This document shows positions 12,201-24,825 of a stretch of 64,000 nt of DNA, piece after piece. The notes beneath the pieces are model-generated. The model was not told the origin of the DNA and did no database searches. It worked only from the letters and a program-made list of their open reading frames with translations. Made by a program: the position numbers and the translations under genes. Location: NCBI GenBank assembly GCA_900708905.1, contig CAADRB010000060.1:45450-109449 (forward strand), given 5' to 3'. The stretch is from Hymenolepis diminuta. Lineage: Eukaryota > Platyhelminthes > Cestoda > Cyclophyllidea > Hymenolepididae. Position 1 is the first letter of the stretch. Each line of letters starts with the position of its first letter.

Positions 12201-15200
12201 CAATAAATAAGAGAATTGTTCTTCCCTTATGAGAAAGCGGCGACTCAATGAGTCTAGAAGTCACATAGAGTGTGAATTTTGGCATTCTAACTTCATTACA
12301 TGCTCCGTTTCGACCTCCTCTCTCTTCAATTCATCTTTTACCGAAAATTTTTTGACCGCGTATTCATTTGCAATCTAATTATTAACACTTGCCCTGTTTT
12401 TTGCATCAGATAATAATCGGAACTGCGTTGTTTTATTAATTGCTTTATATTAATCATAATATAAGTATTCAACTGATTTCCTGAATCAAGATCTGCGCTT
12501 CGTATTTCCGGGTCGGTCCAGAAATCAGACACTACAATTACTTATTGCGTGGGTTCTTGTATTACTGCACTTAGCAACGCACAAATATAATTATGTTCTT
12601 CATAGAAAATATCTAAATAAAGGCAAAGAAATTTAGGAAACTCTTTGAAACAGAAGACCACTTCTTCACTTGATCTCGGAATTTAATAACCCGTGTTTTT
12701 ACATTATTTAAGAGTTTTAGAAAGCTTAGGCATCACAATTTCATAATATTCGCACAGGAGGATCCATAGATAAAAATATTTAATTTGGTGAAGGGGTTGA
12801 GAGATTTTATCTGAGGTGCCATTGCTTCTTCATAGTGCCCATTGAAGGGACTTGAATTAAACCTACTTTTACGCTGAAAAGAACATTCCGATATTTGTCG
12901 TTTTAACCGCAGTATCTATTAAAGGGCTAATGGAACCGGAAACCAGGCAATTTGGTTTCTTTGTGATCGTAGGACCTGAGGAATCATAGTCAATAGTATA
13001 AAATATTATAAGATCTAATAATCTCTTCCTTTTCACTAATGCTTCCTGAAAGCCATCGGGTAGATGTTAAACATACTACTGCTTTTTCATTAAATTTTTA
13101 TTTCCAGAAATTCGATGAAACCCTGAAAAAATGTTACAAAGCTAAGACTGTCATTCGTTAAGGTGATTTAATGGCATCTTGGAAATGTTGAATATTCGAT
13201 TATCTCTTTGTTATCTGCAAGCAACTGTATCATTTAATAATTTGTATGCCCATAATTTGACTTTTTATCTCAATATTTGGTATTTAATATCATTTTGACA
13301 TGTGTACCACTTCTCCAACTTGAGCAATAGTCTTCAACAATGGACTTGTAGTACTTGGTCCTATGATTTCTGTCTCTGTCAAGTTTCCCAGAATAATTAG
13401 ATCTTGGATAGATAGGCAACAATCCCTACTATTTTTGGCAGATCACTCAGTGTGACCACTTGAGAGTGCTCATAGTTCAAGACAAAAATTTTACCATAAG
13501 CGGACTTGTTAGCTCAGAGATCAAAGAGATACAACCAAAGCGAATTATAACCTTTTCTCTAAAAAAAATCCACTCGAATTTTTTATCCATATGAGCCCTT
13601 TTAACAAATTTGTTAATTTAGATCCACTTTTTAGTATGAGGTACAATTGTGTTGTTTCTGTAAAGCAGGTTAACTGCGCATAAGGTATAGATGTTCAAAT
13701 TACGATACTTCGGTGAATTCCACAACAGATGCAGTTAGTCATCTCCAAGATTATTTCAAATGTGAAAATGAGTCACAAAATAAAGGAAGCGGTGAAAAAG
13801 CTATTGAGAAATGGTATTTTAGAAGACGGGTAAAAGTAAGGGATGAGCTTGTGCCGATGACATTATAAATGTCCCGATATTGAAATGAAAAGGACGTTAC
13901 CGAAATGAACAATTTTAATTAAATAATATGCAATAGCAGATCCCAGATGAGAGAAAGAAGAAAAACTTTGGTGAATAATAAAAATAAATGTATTATTCAT
14001 ATGAGAATAATCTAAGCGTAGGATTCACTGGTTGAGCGCTTTGTTCACCAGTGATTAACAGTTGGAAGATTCTGAAGTGTGACGCATTATATTTCCCAAA
14101 GTCCCTCTAATTGATAAGCTTTGTGTATCAGGACGTAAATTAGCACTCCTTTATCATTTATAAACTGTCTGTAAAATTTATGGAGCTGGTATTTAGGGGC
14201 TTTGAGATCCAAGGATTTATGATTGGCAGCTTAATATTCTGAAATTCTCCGCTATTAGTAAGAAGTGCTAGCCGTATGCAACTATTCTAGCGATCCTGGA
14301 GCTAGCAGTTTCTTTATTTCTGCTCTTATTCCATCCTCAGGAGAGCAAAGTGGAAAATTATAATGAATAAACTTACAAAGGGGGAAGTAGTAGAAACAAG
14401 ATTCCATTCCCAGGCAAAAATTGGTGGAGAGCCAACGAGTGCACTATTTGATTGACGGATGTACATTCGATCGGGTTCCTGGCATCATCTTTATTCAGCT
14501 TATTATTGGATGATTAATTAATTAACATTTTGAAATATGAAATGGAAGACTTCCTTTACTAATAATTAATTGATAACTTAATAATTATTTAACATTCAAC
14601 ATCACTGTGAACTACTGTGACTGTCTGATGATATTATGAAACCAGTAATCGTCAGACAAAACTGGTCATTGGTGAATAAAAGACCATAAAGAAGAAGATA
14701 TGCGGGAGTATGGAGAGTGGGTTGAGTAGCTATGGATGGTCGGAAACACACGATGATACCTTCAATCTGATCTGGTGATTATAATCAGTCGTTTGAGCAT
14801 TAGCTTTGAGCACTATCTGCACCTATGAGAGTTCATCAACCACTGTATACCAACAGATTAGCCAGATAATGATCTGTTGCATTCAATTATAAACTGAAAT
14901 TGAGTTAAATTTCTTAAACATTTACTAATGATCATCTCCAGGAGGCATTAATGTACCAATGAATCATTACTTAAAAAATCAGTGATGTTCTGGGATGAAT
15001 GCGACTTCTAAGCAATGAATCAGTCGACGGCCAATTTTCAAACGCACCAGAATAGTGAATAACTTCTTTCACCTTCATAATTGCTTAAGAGGAACAAATG
15101 GAATAGTTTTTATTCCCCAAAATTAGCCCCGTGAAGACTTATTATTTCCAAAAAATTAAAGGTTTCATAACTGAAACTGCCACTATTCACATAGACTCTG

Positions 15201-18200
15201 TTATAGGGACTAAATTTTGCAGAGAGGGTGAAATTTTATGACTTCGGACTTGAAAAGTAAGGATTTATTCTGATTTTAGAGTATCGACGGTTAATAGATC
15301 TCTAAGATATTAGGTTGAGAAATCTGGAACTTGGTTCTAATGGCAAAGAGAGTTAAGTACGAGGCTGGAAAGCGTATGATAAAGTTTGGAGAAAAAAGCA
15401 CTGCTCCTGTAATATTGACTGGATCACTGTTCCTCAGGAGCGACGATCAACATAGACTTCTAATGCCGATTTTTAGTTTTATAAACGACAGGGCGATTGT
15501 AATGTCATCCTCAACATTGGTGACATTTTTATTTCGAGACTCTTTTGAAAATGTAGCAGTCCATATTCTTCTGAGCCGAGTGGTAAAGAAGTAGGAATCG
15601 TATATTCCATCAGCCAAATTTTCCCGCCTTTTTCCATATTTATACTCATGACTATAGTTATGCATCCACCTGTTCGAACAGTATAATGCATACTGGTTTT
15701 GTAAATAAACTGACACATTATAAAGAACGAAAATAATCCACGCTTATATTCAGTTGAATATTCTTAATTATGTTTTCTTAATGAAACCCAAATTACAAAT
15801 TCGTTATTATTGACTTGTTTTCTGGTATAGCAGCGGAGACTCTATCAATTAGGAGACTGATTCAATTGTACAAGGTCAACATTTTATATTTGTACAAAAT
15901 AAGGCTCCAATGGTTAATTTTCCTACCTCATTCCATATCTACCAGATGCATGACCCAAATGCGGATAAATCCTTGACATGAAACTGTTAAATCACAACCA
16001 ATCAATCATTAACTAAAGGCTTCTGTAACTTTCCTTTGTGTCCACTTTTTCCAGGTACATTGTTGCACTTTGTGTTACAACACCGTCCACAGATTTATCT
16101 TATGTAAATAACTTTTTCAAACACCAATTCACAACGAATAACGTTTTGGCAATATTTGCCACCTTTAGTAGGAGGCTTTATCACCAAAATTGCAGTTTAT
16201 ATCCTTTCACTATTAAGCAAATAAAATCTAACGATCAATTGTTGTTTTTATCAAAGTGTCTTTTCGCATTGTTTTAATATCCCTGTCTAAATTTCAGCCA
16301 CCCTTGCCATTTGAATTCAACGATTCCAAGATATCAGAGCCAGCAAAACAGACCATTCACAGTCTAAAAACTGTGCCAAAAAAAATGTGGGAACGCCTTG
16401 TAGTATAAATCTTGCAGGTAGAACACTAGCTACCGATCAGGTTTCCATTGGTTCACTTTAAGCATGACATCAATACCCAATTTAAGACAGGAAATACGAC
16501 CGCTTGCATCGATCTTGATGACAGTAGAGTTAAATCAGTTATTTCGAGTGGACTCTGGTGATCATTACTAATGCTAAATGCACTTATGTTCATATTATCT
16601 TGCTGGTATTTTGGCTATTGGAAGAAAAATGTCTCTCATGTGATTGGTTATTCATTCAAATTGCCAAACTGGTCAAGATAATTCCAGCATCGCGACTATT
16701 GATTCAATTAGGAACTCTGGTGAAATATCATCAAATTTTAACATCCAAACATTAGAATAGATTTGATTAATTTCTTACTACTTTTTGAGATCTGACTTTG
16801 TAGCAAATTAACTGGAAACTAATATGATGGCCTTGACCTTTTTCTCGAAAGCGGCTTAGAGAGAGATATGTTTAAGTTTCCATATTACATAAATGTTAGA
16901 TAAAAATTAGCGATAAAGAATCGTAAATTTTGGTTCTGAGCATTATGTTTTGGCCATGTTATTTTTATATTAGCAGTGATAAATACTCCGTTGCCAATGA
17001 CCTCTTTTGAATTGAGCTATTTAAGAACTTTAGATTAGGCGGAAGATTACTACTATGTTGATTGAGTACGAAAATTTTCTCGAATTTCACCATATGATTC
17101 TCATAACCGCCAATTTCTAAAACCAGTTTATTTTGTCATACGATTCCTTAGTAGTGGCTTAAATTAATCCACATTCATAGAAAGAGTATTACGGAGGTAG
17201 TCAGAGGTGGACGTTTAAGGGCAAATGAAACGTCTGCAAATACAGACCAAGGCCCTAGAGCATATGAAAACTCCCATCTCGAGTGGTCTTAAACAGATCT
17301 ATCAGCCTGAACAGTATGTGGATGCATGCCGTCTAGGCAAATCCTCTTCGATCCTGCTCTTCAAACGTTAATGTTCTGAGGAAAACTTTTATTTATGTAA
17401 GTAGACTTGTCAAAGGCAATAAAACGTCTGAGACACTCGCTGCACTTCTAATCTTTTCTCCCGTCGGGTCTGGAGAACCCAGCACATAGCGGGGGAAACT
17501 TGGCTTCCTAGCATTACAGCAGCGTCGAAAATGACTGACTTCTAATTATGATTTGGAAAATGAGTTCAGTCTGATTCCTTATCTATTTCATCATCACTTA
17601 ACGGATCATGTCTTCTTTCTCAAAATCACGGTTCTGGATGGGTCAGTGGAACGAAGTATTAGTCACAATTGATAAAGATCAGTCCTCGCTAAGATGTGAC
17701 AAGTCTAGGTGTACATATTGAGAAGTGCTTAAGTTCATATAGGAAATCTTATATCAAGATGGTCATTTTGCGATTCACTGAATCAAGCCACAAGCCTCAG
17801 AATTCTCCATTCTATTTTTTTCGCATTCAGTTTCAAAGAAACATTTTCACTAAATTTAAATTTACTACATGCTCTTGCTTCTGCTTTCCATTTAGTGGGT
17901 ATTTTTCATTCTGAATGTGGTAGGCCTTTGCTGAATTTGCTGCAGGTGTTGGGATTCGTGCTTCGGGAATCTTTCCTCATTTATTTTGGAAATCGACTAA
18001 CAATATCCACAGTTTACATCAGAACATACTTCATTAGCTTAATCCGTATAAATAATCTGAGACTTTTTGCCGACTTTTACATTCTTCATTTAAGAACAAT
18101 AATGTGCGGATCTCAGGAACTATTATCGAATTTGCCGCTACAATTAAGTATGGAAAAATTATTTTATCCACTTTACGCCAATAGTGCAGCAGCGGACGCA

Positions 18201-19504
18201 ACCACTTGAAAGGTTTGCAACCGCGGGGTGCACATACAGAAGAATGATTCACTCTGACTGATAAAGGAGATGTGGAGCTCTATTAAGCTACTCTTTAATT
18301 TAAGATAAAACACGTTCCTAACTGATTTTGGGGGCTAATACAACAATCACAGAAATATGGTCTTGGAAAACAATGATCAATGAAACTTTAAGTTATAAAG
18401 CTTCACCTATATTCTTTGACAGCTCTGTAATTATAAGGATAAAGATAAACTCCATCATTCGAGGTATTAAATCTAATATGCCAATAGTGGAATATTTTAT
18501 TTCTTCAATCAAACAAATTAGAACCGAATGAAAAAATGTGCAATTTTTTTGCATTTAGCGCGAAAGATCATGCCAGGGATCCAATTTTGGTAGAAGAACT
18601 TAAAGCTTTTAATAATAAATTTACTGAATAAAGGGGAGATTGGAATTCGAAAGTTTTCGCGTTGAATTCTAGATGTAATTAAAATAATGTCTAAATGTAT
18701 TTGCAGCATTCAAAGTTACTTTTGAATTTGATTGGACGGAAAACATACTGCATATTGGTTCCCAAGTGCAAGGGTTTCTTGTCATTTGTAATTTAATAAC
18801 CCACCTATTCACGAATCAGAGAGCCAAGTAAATTAAGAACCGAGTTTACGAAATGTTCAAAATTAAGTAAAAATTTCACCCCTATTTTTTTAAAATAAAA
18901 ACAGAGGTATGTATTTTTCCGATATTCCAACTGGATGCTGACAGCGAATATGATTTGAGCAAATCTTAGAGCAGACAATTTCGAAAATACACATAAATCT
19001 CTAATTACCTTGAATAACTCATATTTGTTCACATAAATAATTTAGGAGATGAGCGTTAGTTTCAATAATATTGGAAGGATAATGTAAAACAAATATTAAT
19101 TCTGTTAAATATAATATTTGAAATTTTTATATAATTACACTTTCTTCTTGACTATTATAAATATGAGAACTGGAAAACTTTGAATAAATATTCTTGTCCG
19201 ATGTCCGATCCCCATTCATAATATGGGAATTACTCACTAAGGAAAATAAAATGATTTTATTGAATTGGGATTTTTTATTTGTTGTGACTTCTATTTTTAT
19301 ATTTTTAATGAATATTTTTTGGCTCTTCACAAATATATGTTCAGCAAAACAAGCAGGTATTGCGGAGAGTGTGTAATACGAAAACGCCTAGTAATTGAGT
19401 ACAATTAATGCTATGCTGCAAGAATATTGATAGCTGAATTGGTTGGGAGACCTTTGCACGCACGATGGTGATCGCTCGAAACGAGATCGGTAGCACGATC
19501 ACAC

Positions 19505-19653
19505 TTCTAGAATATTCAAGCGCGCGCGATTCCTTTCATGAACCTTGATTGCGTTATACACTCCGCGCCTTCGAGAAGAATTTTCTCATTTGTGCTGATG
19601 ATTCTAGAAAGCACATAATACACCGGTACACTTCCATTGCTAGAATGTTTGAA
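19505..19653. promoter_or_regulatory. cluster of heat-shock elements (HSF binding sites)
   Basis: Five arrays of 5-bp-spaced nTTCn/nGAAn units lie within about 150 bp: TTCTAGAATATTC at 19505-19517 (perfect three-unit site), TTCATGAACCTTG at 19535-19547, TTCGAGAAGAA with a following TTC at 19570-19585, TTCTAGAA at 19602-19609, and GAATGTTTGAA at 19643-19653. Alternating inverted GAA units at this spacing are the established HSF1 recognition pattern. No heat-shock protein gene is recognisable on either side. The nearest open frames are 19694-19810 (plus, 38 codons) and 19790-20062 (minus). Confidence 0.5.
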
Positions 19654-19789
19654 GATTTAACGATTTAACAATTGGCCAGATGTAGAAATTCACATGACAC
19701 ATCAGTTTTTGCTACAAAACTTAGAAAAAATGAGGGAAGAGAAAGTGCTTATTAGCCAGAAATTAGGTCGATTCAATTTTAAGGCACTT

Positions 19790-20062
19790 TCACTTCATTT
19801 CTTTATTTAGGTCTTTGAAAACATTATATGGTACAAAATTGAAACCAATTTTGCCGTCGTTTAAAACGTCTAAATATCTGCATTCAAGACCATAACAGAA
19901 GTTGTTATCAGGAAGATTGAAGACAGATAGTTCCAGAGTGAAATGAAATTGTATCAGGTTAAATCGCAAGACTTCGGTTAGGTCGGCACAATTCAGTACA
20001 AAATAGTGGTAGAAATAAACTATGTAGGGAAAATCCTGCAGCTCTTTTTCAGAGGCAGGCAT
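19790..20062 (-). CDS. hypothetical 90-residue ORF, possibly an isolated exon
   Basis: An ATG-initiated frame of 90 codons with mixed, protein-like composition: a charged N-terminus (SEKELQ), aromatic-rich middle and a KDLNKEMK end. No domain, signal peptide or membrane segment is evident, and I do not recognise the family. It is close to the heat-shock-element cluster but is transcribed towards it, so the cluster would lie at its 3' side. It may be a small gene, a terminal exon or chance. Confidence 0.2.
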   Translation of the reverse strand: MPASEKELQDFPYIVYFYHYFVLNCADLTEVLRFNLIQFHFTLELSVFNLPDNNFCYGLECRYLDVLNDGKIGFNFVPYNVFKDLNKEMK

Positions 20063-21274
20063 AAGACAATCATGAATGACTTATATGATTCAAAATTCAT
20101 TTTCATTTCACTCAGTGGCCCAGGAAGTCCAATACTTGCCTGACAAAACTGCATTCATTAGGATATATAACTAACCTTCCTACACCATACAGCTGCTTTA
20201 AAGTTTCTTGAGTGTCCAAATCAGAATTCTTCTGAATTTTGATAACGCTTCATTTGCTTTTAAATAGTTAGACAATTACATTTTTAACTGATTTTCACCC
20301 TGAATTGCAATCTCTCCATGTTTTAGTTTAATTTTTTATCATCTTTAGTGATATTCTACCTCACCAGTATATGTGTTTTAGTAAAACAAAACAATTTTCT
20401 TCTAAAAGAGAATCGGAAATCTCCGGTAACATATCAGGGATTTGAAGGTAGCAGAAGTAATCTTAGGAAGTACTCACGTTTCCTTCTGGTGTGATCGTTT
20501 GAGCCTCAGAAAACACAATCATTCCAACTCACACAAGGTCTCTCTCAAAACATTTGCCCTTGCCACACTCCTAGCATTTCCTCTGAGTTTCTCTCTGTTC
20601 CTATAGTGAAAATCGGAGAAATTAGATGGGAATAGCAAGAAGTATATCTACGGAGCCAAAAACATGATACTTATTTGTCCTCCACCTACGGATTTAAGCT
20701 TTCACCACTGGCTGTTTTGCTGACAAAAAACAGTATATAGCACATAGATTTCAGACACTTATGTATACGTGTTTCCTTATCTAGACCAAATTTTTAAATA
20801 AAGGCTTATTTACATAATTACTTAATTAGTAAATAATTCTTGAGTACGATATAAATTATTCATTAATTATACATGTGCGCCATTGTAGCATTCTGTCGAA
20901 CGCGCATGTTGACTCAAATGTCTGCTCTGCTGTAACTGTCAGACAGCGATTTATCTTATTGGTTATCTGTCAGACTAGAAAGAGACGCAAAACAGTAAAC
21001 TCCACTTGGCGTACTGTAAACATGACTTGATTAAGAAACGTCGCATTAAATAAGACAGGGTATATGAATGGGGATAAAGTCTATAAAACATCGGAAAGAT
21101 AGAAATAGGACTAAGAAGGAAAGAATACAAAGGGTAATAAGAGGCGGTCACATTGCCAGCATGTTCCTTTGATCCAGTAGAAACCATGGCGATTATTATA
21201 TGTCCCGATCTAGCCAATGGCTACACTGTCCTCCAACAGTGATCCACTCTCTTTATGCTCACGTGCGCTTCCAT

Positions 21275-21298
21275 TAGGCTAGCAAGGTCGCTAGCCTA
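21275..21298. repeat. perfect inverted repeat (9-bp stem, 6-base loop)
   Basis: TAGGCTAGC, loop AAGGTC, then GCTAGCCTA: every stem position pairs. It lies in an unannotated, locally less A+T-rich stretch. No T-run follows, and no function is inferred. Confidence 0.6.
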
Positions 21299-21509
21299 CA
21301 ACTAACGTGCTTGCAGCCCACATTACCTTAATTTGGAGAGTTTATTCACAACTCTGTCTCTACTCATACCGTGCTGACAGTTGGCCTCTGGCCTTCCTAG
21401 CTTCCCTCTTTTCTTTCTCATTCCTTACGATGATTAAATGTATCTGTTTCCTTCGCAACTCCTAGTCTTTTGATTTGGGAAAGACTAAGATTTCCTGCTA
21501 ACCCTTAAG

Positions 21510-21610
21510 AAGATCAGTGGTTATGTAAAGGGATAACTTGTTCGAGTTCCCACAGAGCAGTTGTGCTTGATAGATTAAGTGCCACTTTACAATTCTCCTA
21601 AAACTAGAAC
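21510..21610 (+). repeat. SINE-like body fragment, copy D
   Basis: AGTGGTTATG, then TTGTTCGAGTTCCCACAGAG, follows the order of the SINE-like body seen at 60.4 and 37.7 kb (GTTAACC, then ATTCGAGTTCCTCA). The head is absent or too diverged to see. Confidence 0.35.
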
Positions 21611-22726
21611 CAAAGGAAAAGGACATAATGAGAAAATTAGTAATATTAATATATAGAACACTAGTATTTTCTACCGATTCAACCCTTTCCTGATTATTTC
21701 CTTACACAATGAAGTCCTATTTAATCCATCGGAAATAAGTTCCGTTAATCAAAATGCTACTAACAAGGTAATTAGTAGAGAAATACTTAGGAAAAAGCGC
21801 CATAAGATCTACAAACATCGAAACAAAATTCTGAGGTGAAAGGTTCAAAATCAAACTATTTCCTTATTTACACGACTTCTTCATCGTTTTCGCCAAATAG
21901 CCTCGTGGAAGATGCGTATTTAAATGCATAGATTTCAACATAATTTAAGAACGGTTAAAAGAGGGATTCCATGCCTGAAAGCAAGATTTCAACGTAGCTC
22001 TAATTACGGTTCGGATTCTGTCCCCATAGAACCTCCATTGCTTGAGATTCTGGAGTCATTCATTCAGAGCTTAGCTTTCGGAGCAAGTGGATGAAAACTG
22101 TGGTAGGCAAAGGACTGGGCTCATACGATGACAAAAGAAAGTCCACTCCCGATTTGATCAAATTTAAAATATTGGGTGGTGATGTAACCCACAAATTTAG
22201 ATTTTTCAGCCAAGAGAGCAAAACACGTACACAATTTCCTCCCTAGTCGTATTACGAGACTCGATGGTTACTGGAATAAAAGCTACACCGAGATCAGTTC
22301 CACCCCCGTATAAAGCGTTGATTACTACGTCTAATTTTCCACAATCATTTATCAGCTAAGCTCATTAAGTAACCACATGGAGCTGATAGCGATAAGCAGA
22401 ATTCCAGTAGAAGCGAGATACTGAGTTCAACACATGGGAAGAGCGGAGAATACGTCTATTCGACACTCGTCGAAAAAGAATTTCAAGACCACGCCCTTGA
22501 CTCAAACCAAGTAAACACATTGACCAACTACTCTAATAACAGAACTCAAACTCCTCACCGAAGGCTCCATTACGGTGTCCAGATCAGCACAATAAATCTC
22601 AAACAATTAAATTAAGCCAAGATCATAACTGACAACAATACCACATTTCAAAAATCAAAAATAGGTTTAGCATACTAATCCACAAATTCTTTCCAAAAGA
22701 CTGACATTCCGTTATCATACATTTAC

Positions 22727-23611
22727 TTATACCATAGTCTTCAACATTTTGTTGATGTAGTTCTCACGGTTACCGAAATCACCTCCTTCAACGAAATGTC
22801 TACCCTTCTTTCGGAAGCCACCAGTAGGATTATTTAACTTGAAGCGCCAGAGGAAGGATGAAGCAGCCTTAAAGTTAGGTCCTACAGTGTAGATTTCATG
22901 GACGAGATCTTCAACACAGAGAATTCCGTAACGTCCCAACTTGTGGCGAATACGCTCATTAGTAAGAGGCAGACGTTGACCACGAACCTTGCAGAATCCA
23001 CGTTTGTAAATCAAGCGACGAACAGTCTTGAATGATGGATATCCCCACGAAATGTAGGGGTCAATCAGACGAAGCATGTTCAAGGTAGCCTAGGACAAAT
23101 TAATATCGTCTTATACGGACATACCTTATTTAACTTGACGAAGACACCATTGTTGATTTGAAGGAGGCGCATAAGCTGAAGAGTTTTTCTTGGCTTGGGA
23201 GCAATACCATTAATACCACGGATACGCACGACGAAAGCCAGGCGAGGTTCTTCTGGAACATAGAAATTGCCTGTCTTTTTAGCATTGCGAGCGAGACTGA
23301 TTTCTCGTTTGGCGGTGCGTTTGTACTCCTAAATGGTTATACTTTAACACCAACCTTACCACAAGGTGTTTCTGGGCACGCCTGATGCAAATCCTCTTTA
23401 AACGGAGATAGTTAAGGCGTCTGATGACCTTCTTCTTTTCCTCGGTCTTTATTTTGCGAGCGCGAATGACGGCCTTACGCTTCAAAACCTCAGGTTTACG
23501 GGGCTTTTTAGCATCACCAGCCTTTCTAGTCTCAGTTGGCTTCTTTGCAACCTTTTCGGCTTTTTCAACTTTAGTCACCTCGGGTTCTTTTGCTTCACTA
23601 TAAATAACCAT
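22727..23611 (-). CDS. RPL7: ribosomal protein L7 (uL30), large subunit
   Basis: Three exons: 23360-23611, 23125-23328 and 22727-23089, all joined in phase 0, giving about 272 residues. The basic N-terminal extension (Lys/Arg-rich, about residues 1-95) is followed by the L30 fold. Exon 2 carries [20 protein letters not shown] and [18 protein letters not shown]. Exon 3 carries [65 protein letters not shown] and a C-terminal Met-Val. These are hallmarks of eukaryotic L7 in the 60S subunit. Both introns are minute (31 and 35 bp) with GT/AG ends. The 5' end is uncertain. The ATG at 23611 is in frame, but a splice-acceptor-like TTTATAG lies 14 bases inside it, so the true start may be in an unseen upstream exon. 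Confidence 0.93.
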
Positions 23612-24758
23612 CAAAGAGCAAAATTAGATATTGATATAAATTATTCCCATATAAAAACGAAACCACATGCAAACATACACCATAACTGTCGAAACACGTA
23701 TAAGTGAAGGAGTGCGCGTGATACACCACAAAATTACTTTAAACAAACTCTAATCATTTTGAAAAATCTTTTCTTATCAGACTGTTTGATTACTAAAAAC
23801 CGAATTTCAGTTTATTTACATATATAAAATTCATAGTTTTTTAAAAGTTAAATTTATGCATAATTTTGAGTTTCAAGTAATTTGACTGATTAGTTATACC
23901 AAGTTCGTATTACACCCAATTTTGAATAAAATTCATCACTATTAAATTAAAGTTTCATTTTTCTTTAATTATTTATTGATTTGTATTGTGGAAAATTATA
24001 AACCGCAACAAAATAATTTCCTTGGTCTTATTACTATCTACACTTTCCGTATTCTTAGGAAAATTTGATTCTTGCATCATTTAGGTTTCTTAAATGAGTT
24101 TAGACGTTTAATACATTTGTTAAAAGTTTGAAAACTGTAATAACAAAGCAACCGATGGCTGTATCTATATAATTTTAAATAAAGATATAAGGCTTCTATT
24201 AGTGTTTAGGTTTACAGAAGCCATGATCAGCATCAACTGGTTATTCTCAATATTATATTGTCTATTTTTTATTGCAGGCTCAATTTTTTTCCTGCAAACT
24301 TATGACTCTGAGTTTAACTTGTCGTATTTATGAAGTCAACTGCAATTGAATGGAAAATTAATATAATTTAGTCAGTGATAAAAATTGATTTATTTTCTTA
24401 TTTTACTACTGTCTACAGAAGTTTACGCATCTGTTAGCAAGGAAACTCGTCCGATGAGAATTATACTGCCGAATTTCTAAGGCTGGGCTTTGATGCATTC
24501 ATAAACTGTACTACAGTTTATTCGATATCATCTACTTCTCAGTAGACATTTATTCATTTTTTGATAAAAAAATAACTTGGCCATCAATAATTTTAAAATC
24601 TTGTGGAAGATATTACACGGAGTAATTTTTCAACTGTCTCCGATTAATCCAATTATTTTGCTATTCATTAAATTTAAGTTATTAATGTTTGAAGGTTCTA
24701 TTCTTTTGATCAGGCAAATAAGACGCTATAAATATAGTTGCATTATTTATCTTGAGAG
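23612..24758. other. intergenic interval
   Basis: Very A+T-rich sequence between the 5' end of RPL7 and the 3' end of the tektin gene. It should hold the RPL7 promoter and possibly a non-coding first exon, but I see no clear motif. The 24577-24783 plus frame is compositional. Confidence 0.5.
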
Positions 24759-24764
24759 TTTATT
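24759..24764 (-). promoter_or_regulatory. possible polyadenylation signal of the tektin gene
   Basis: AATAAA on the minus strand, about 60 bases beyond the tektin stop codon. Confidence 0.4.
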
Positions 24765-24825
24765 TCATTTACTTAAACAATAATACAGCCATTTCATTTT
24801 ATCATATATCTTCTTCACTGCCATG

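Larger units (their letters stand above)
7368..19504. other. long gene-poor interval
   Basis: No gene could be supported over about 12 kb. Open frames (for example 7712-7909 plus, 9942-10196 plus, 15331-15718 on both strands, 17895-18209 plus) either start on TTG or GTG, are biased in composition, or match nothing I recognise. SINE-like fragments occur at about 8047-8110 (minus) and 9100-9290 (plus). Confidence 0.5.
20063..22726. other. intergenic interval with repeats
   Basis: No gene recognised. It contains a perfect hairpin at 21275-21298 and a body fragment of the SINE-like family near 21510-21610. The 243-bp frame at 20975-21217 (minus) has no recognisable features. Confidence 0.5.

Noticed and set aside
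15331..15718. Overlapping frames on both strands (up to 89 codons)
   Set aside because: Mutually overlapping, no recognisable family; at most one could be real and nothing picks it out.
17380..17540. Possible solo LTR (AATAAA followed by a less A+T-rich segment)
   Set aside because: No second copy and no defined TG/CA ends found in the window.
17895..18209. 104-codon frame on the plus strand
   Set aside because: Starts at GTG, which animals do not normally use, and resembles nothing known to me.
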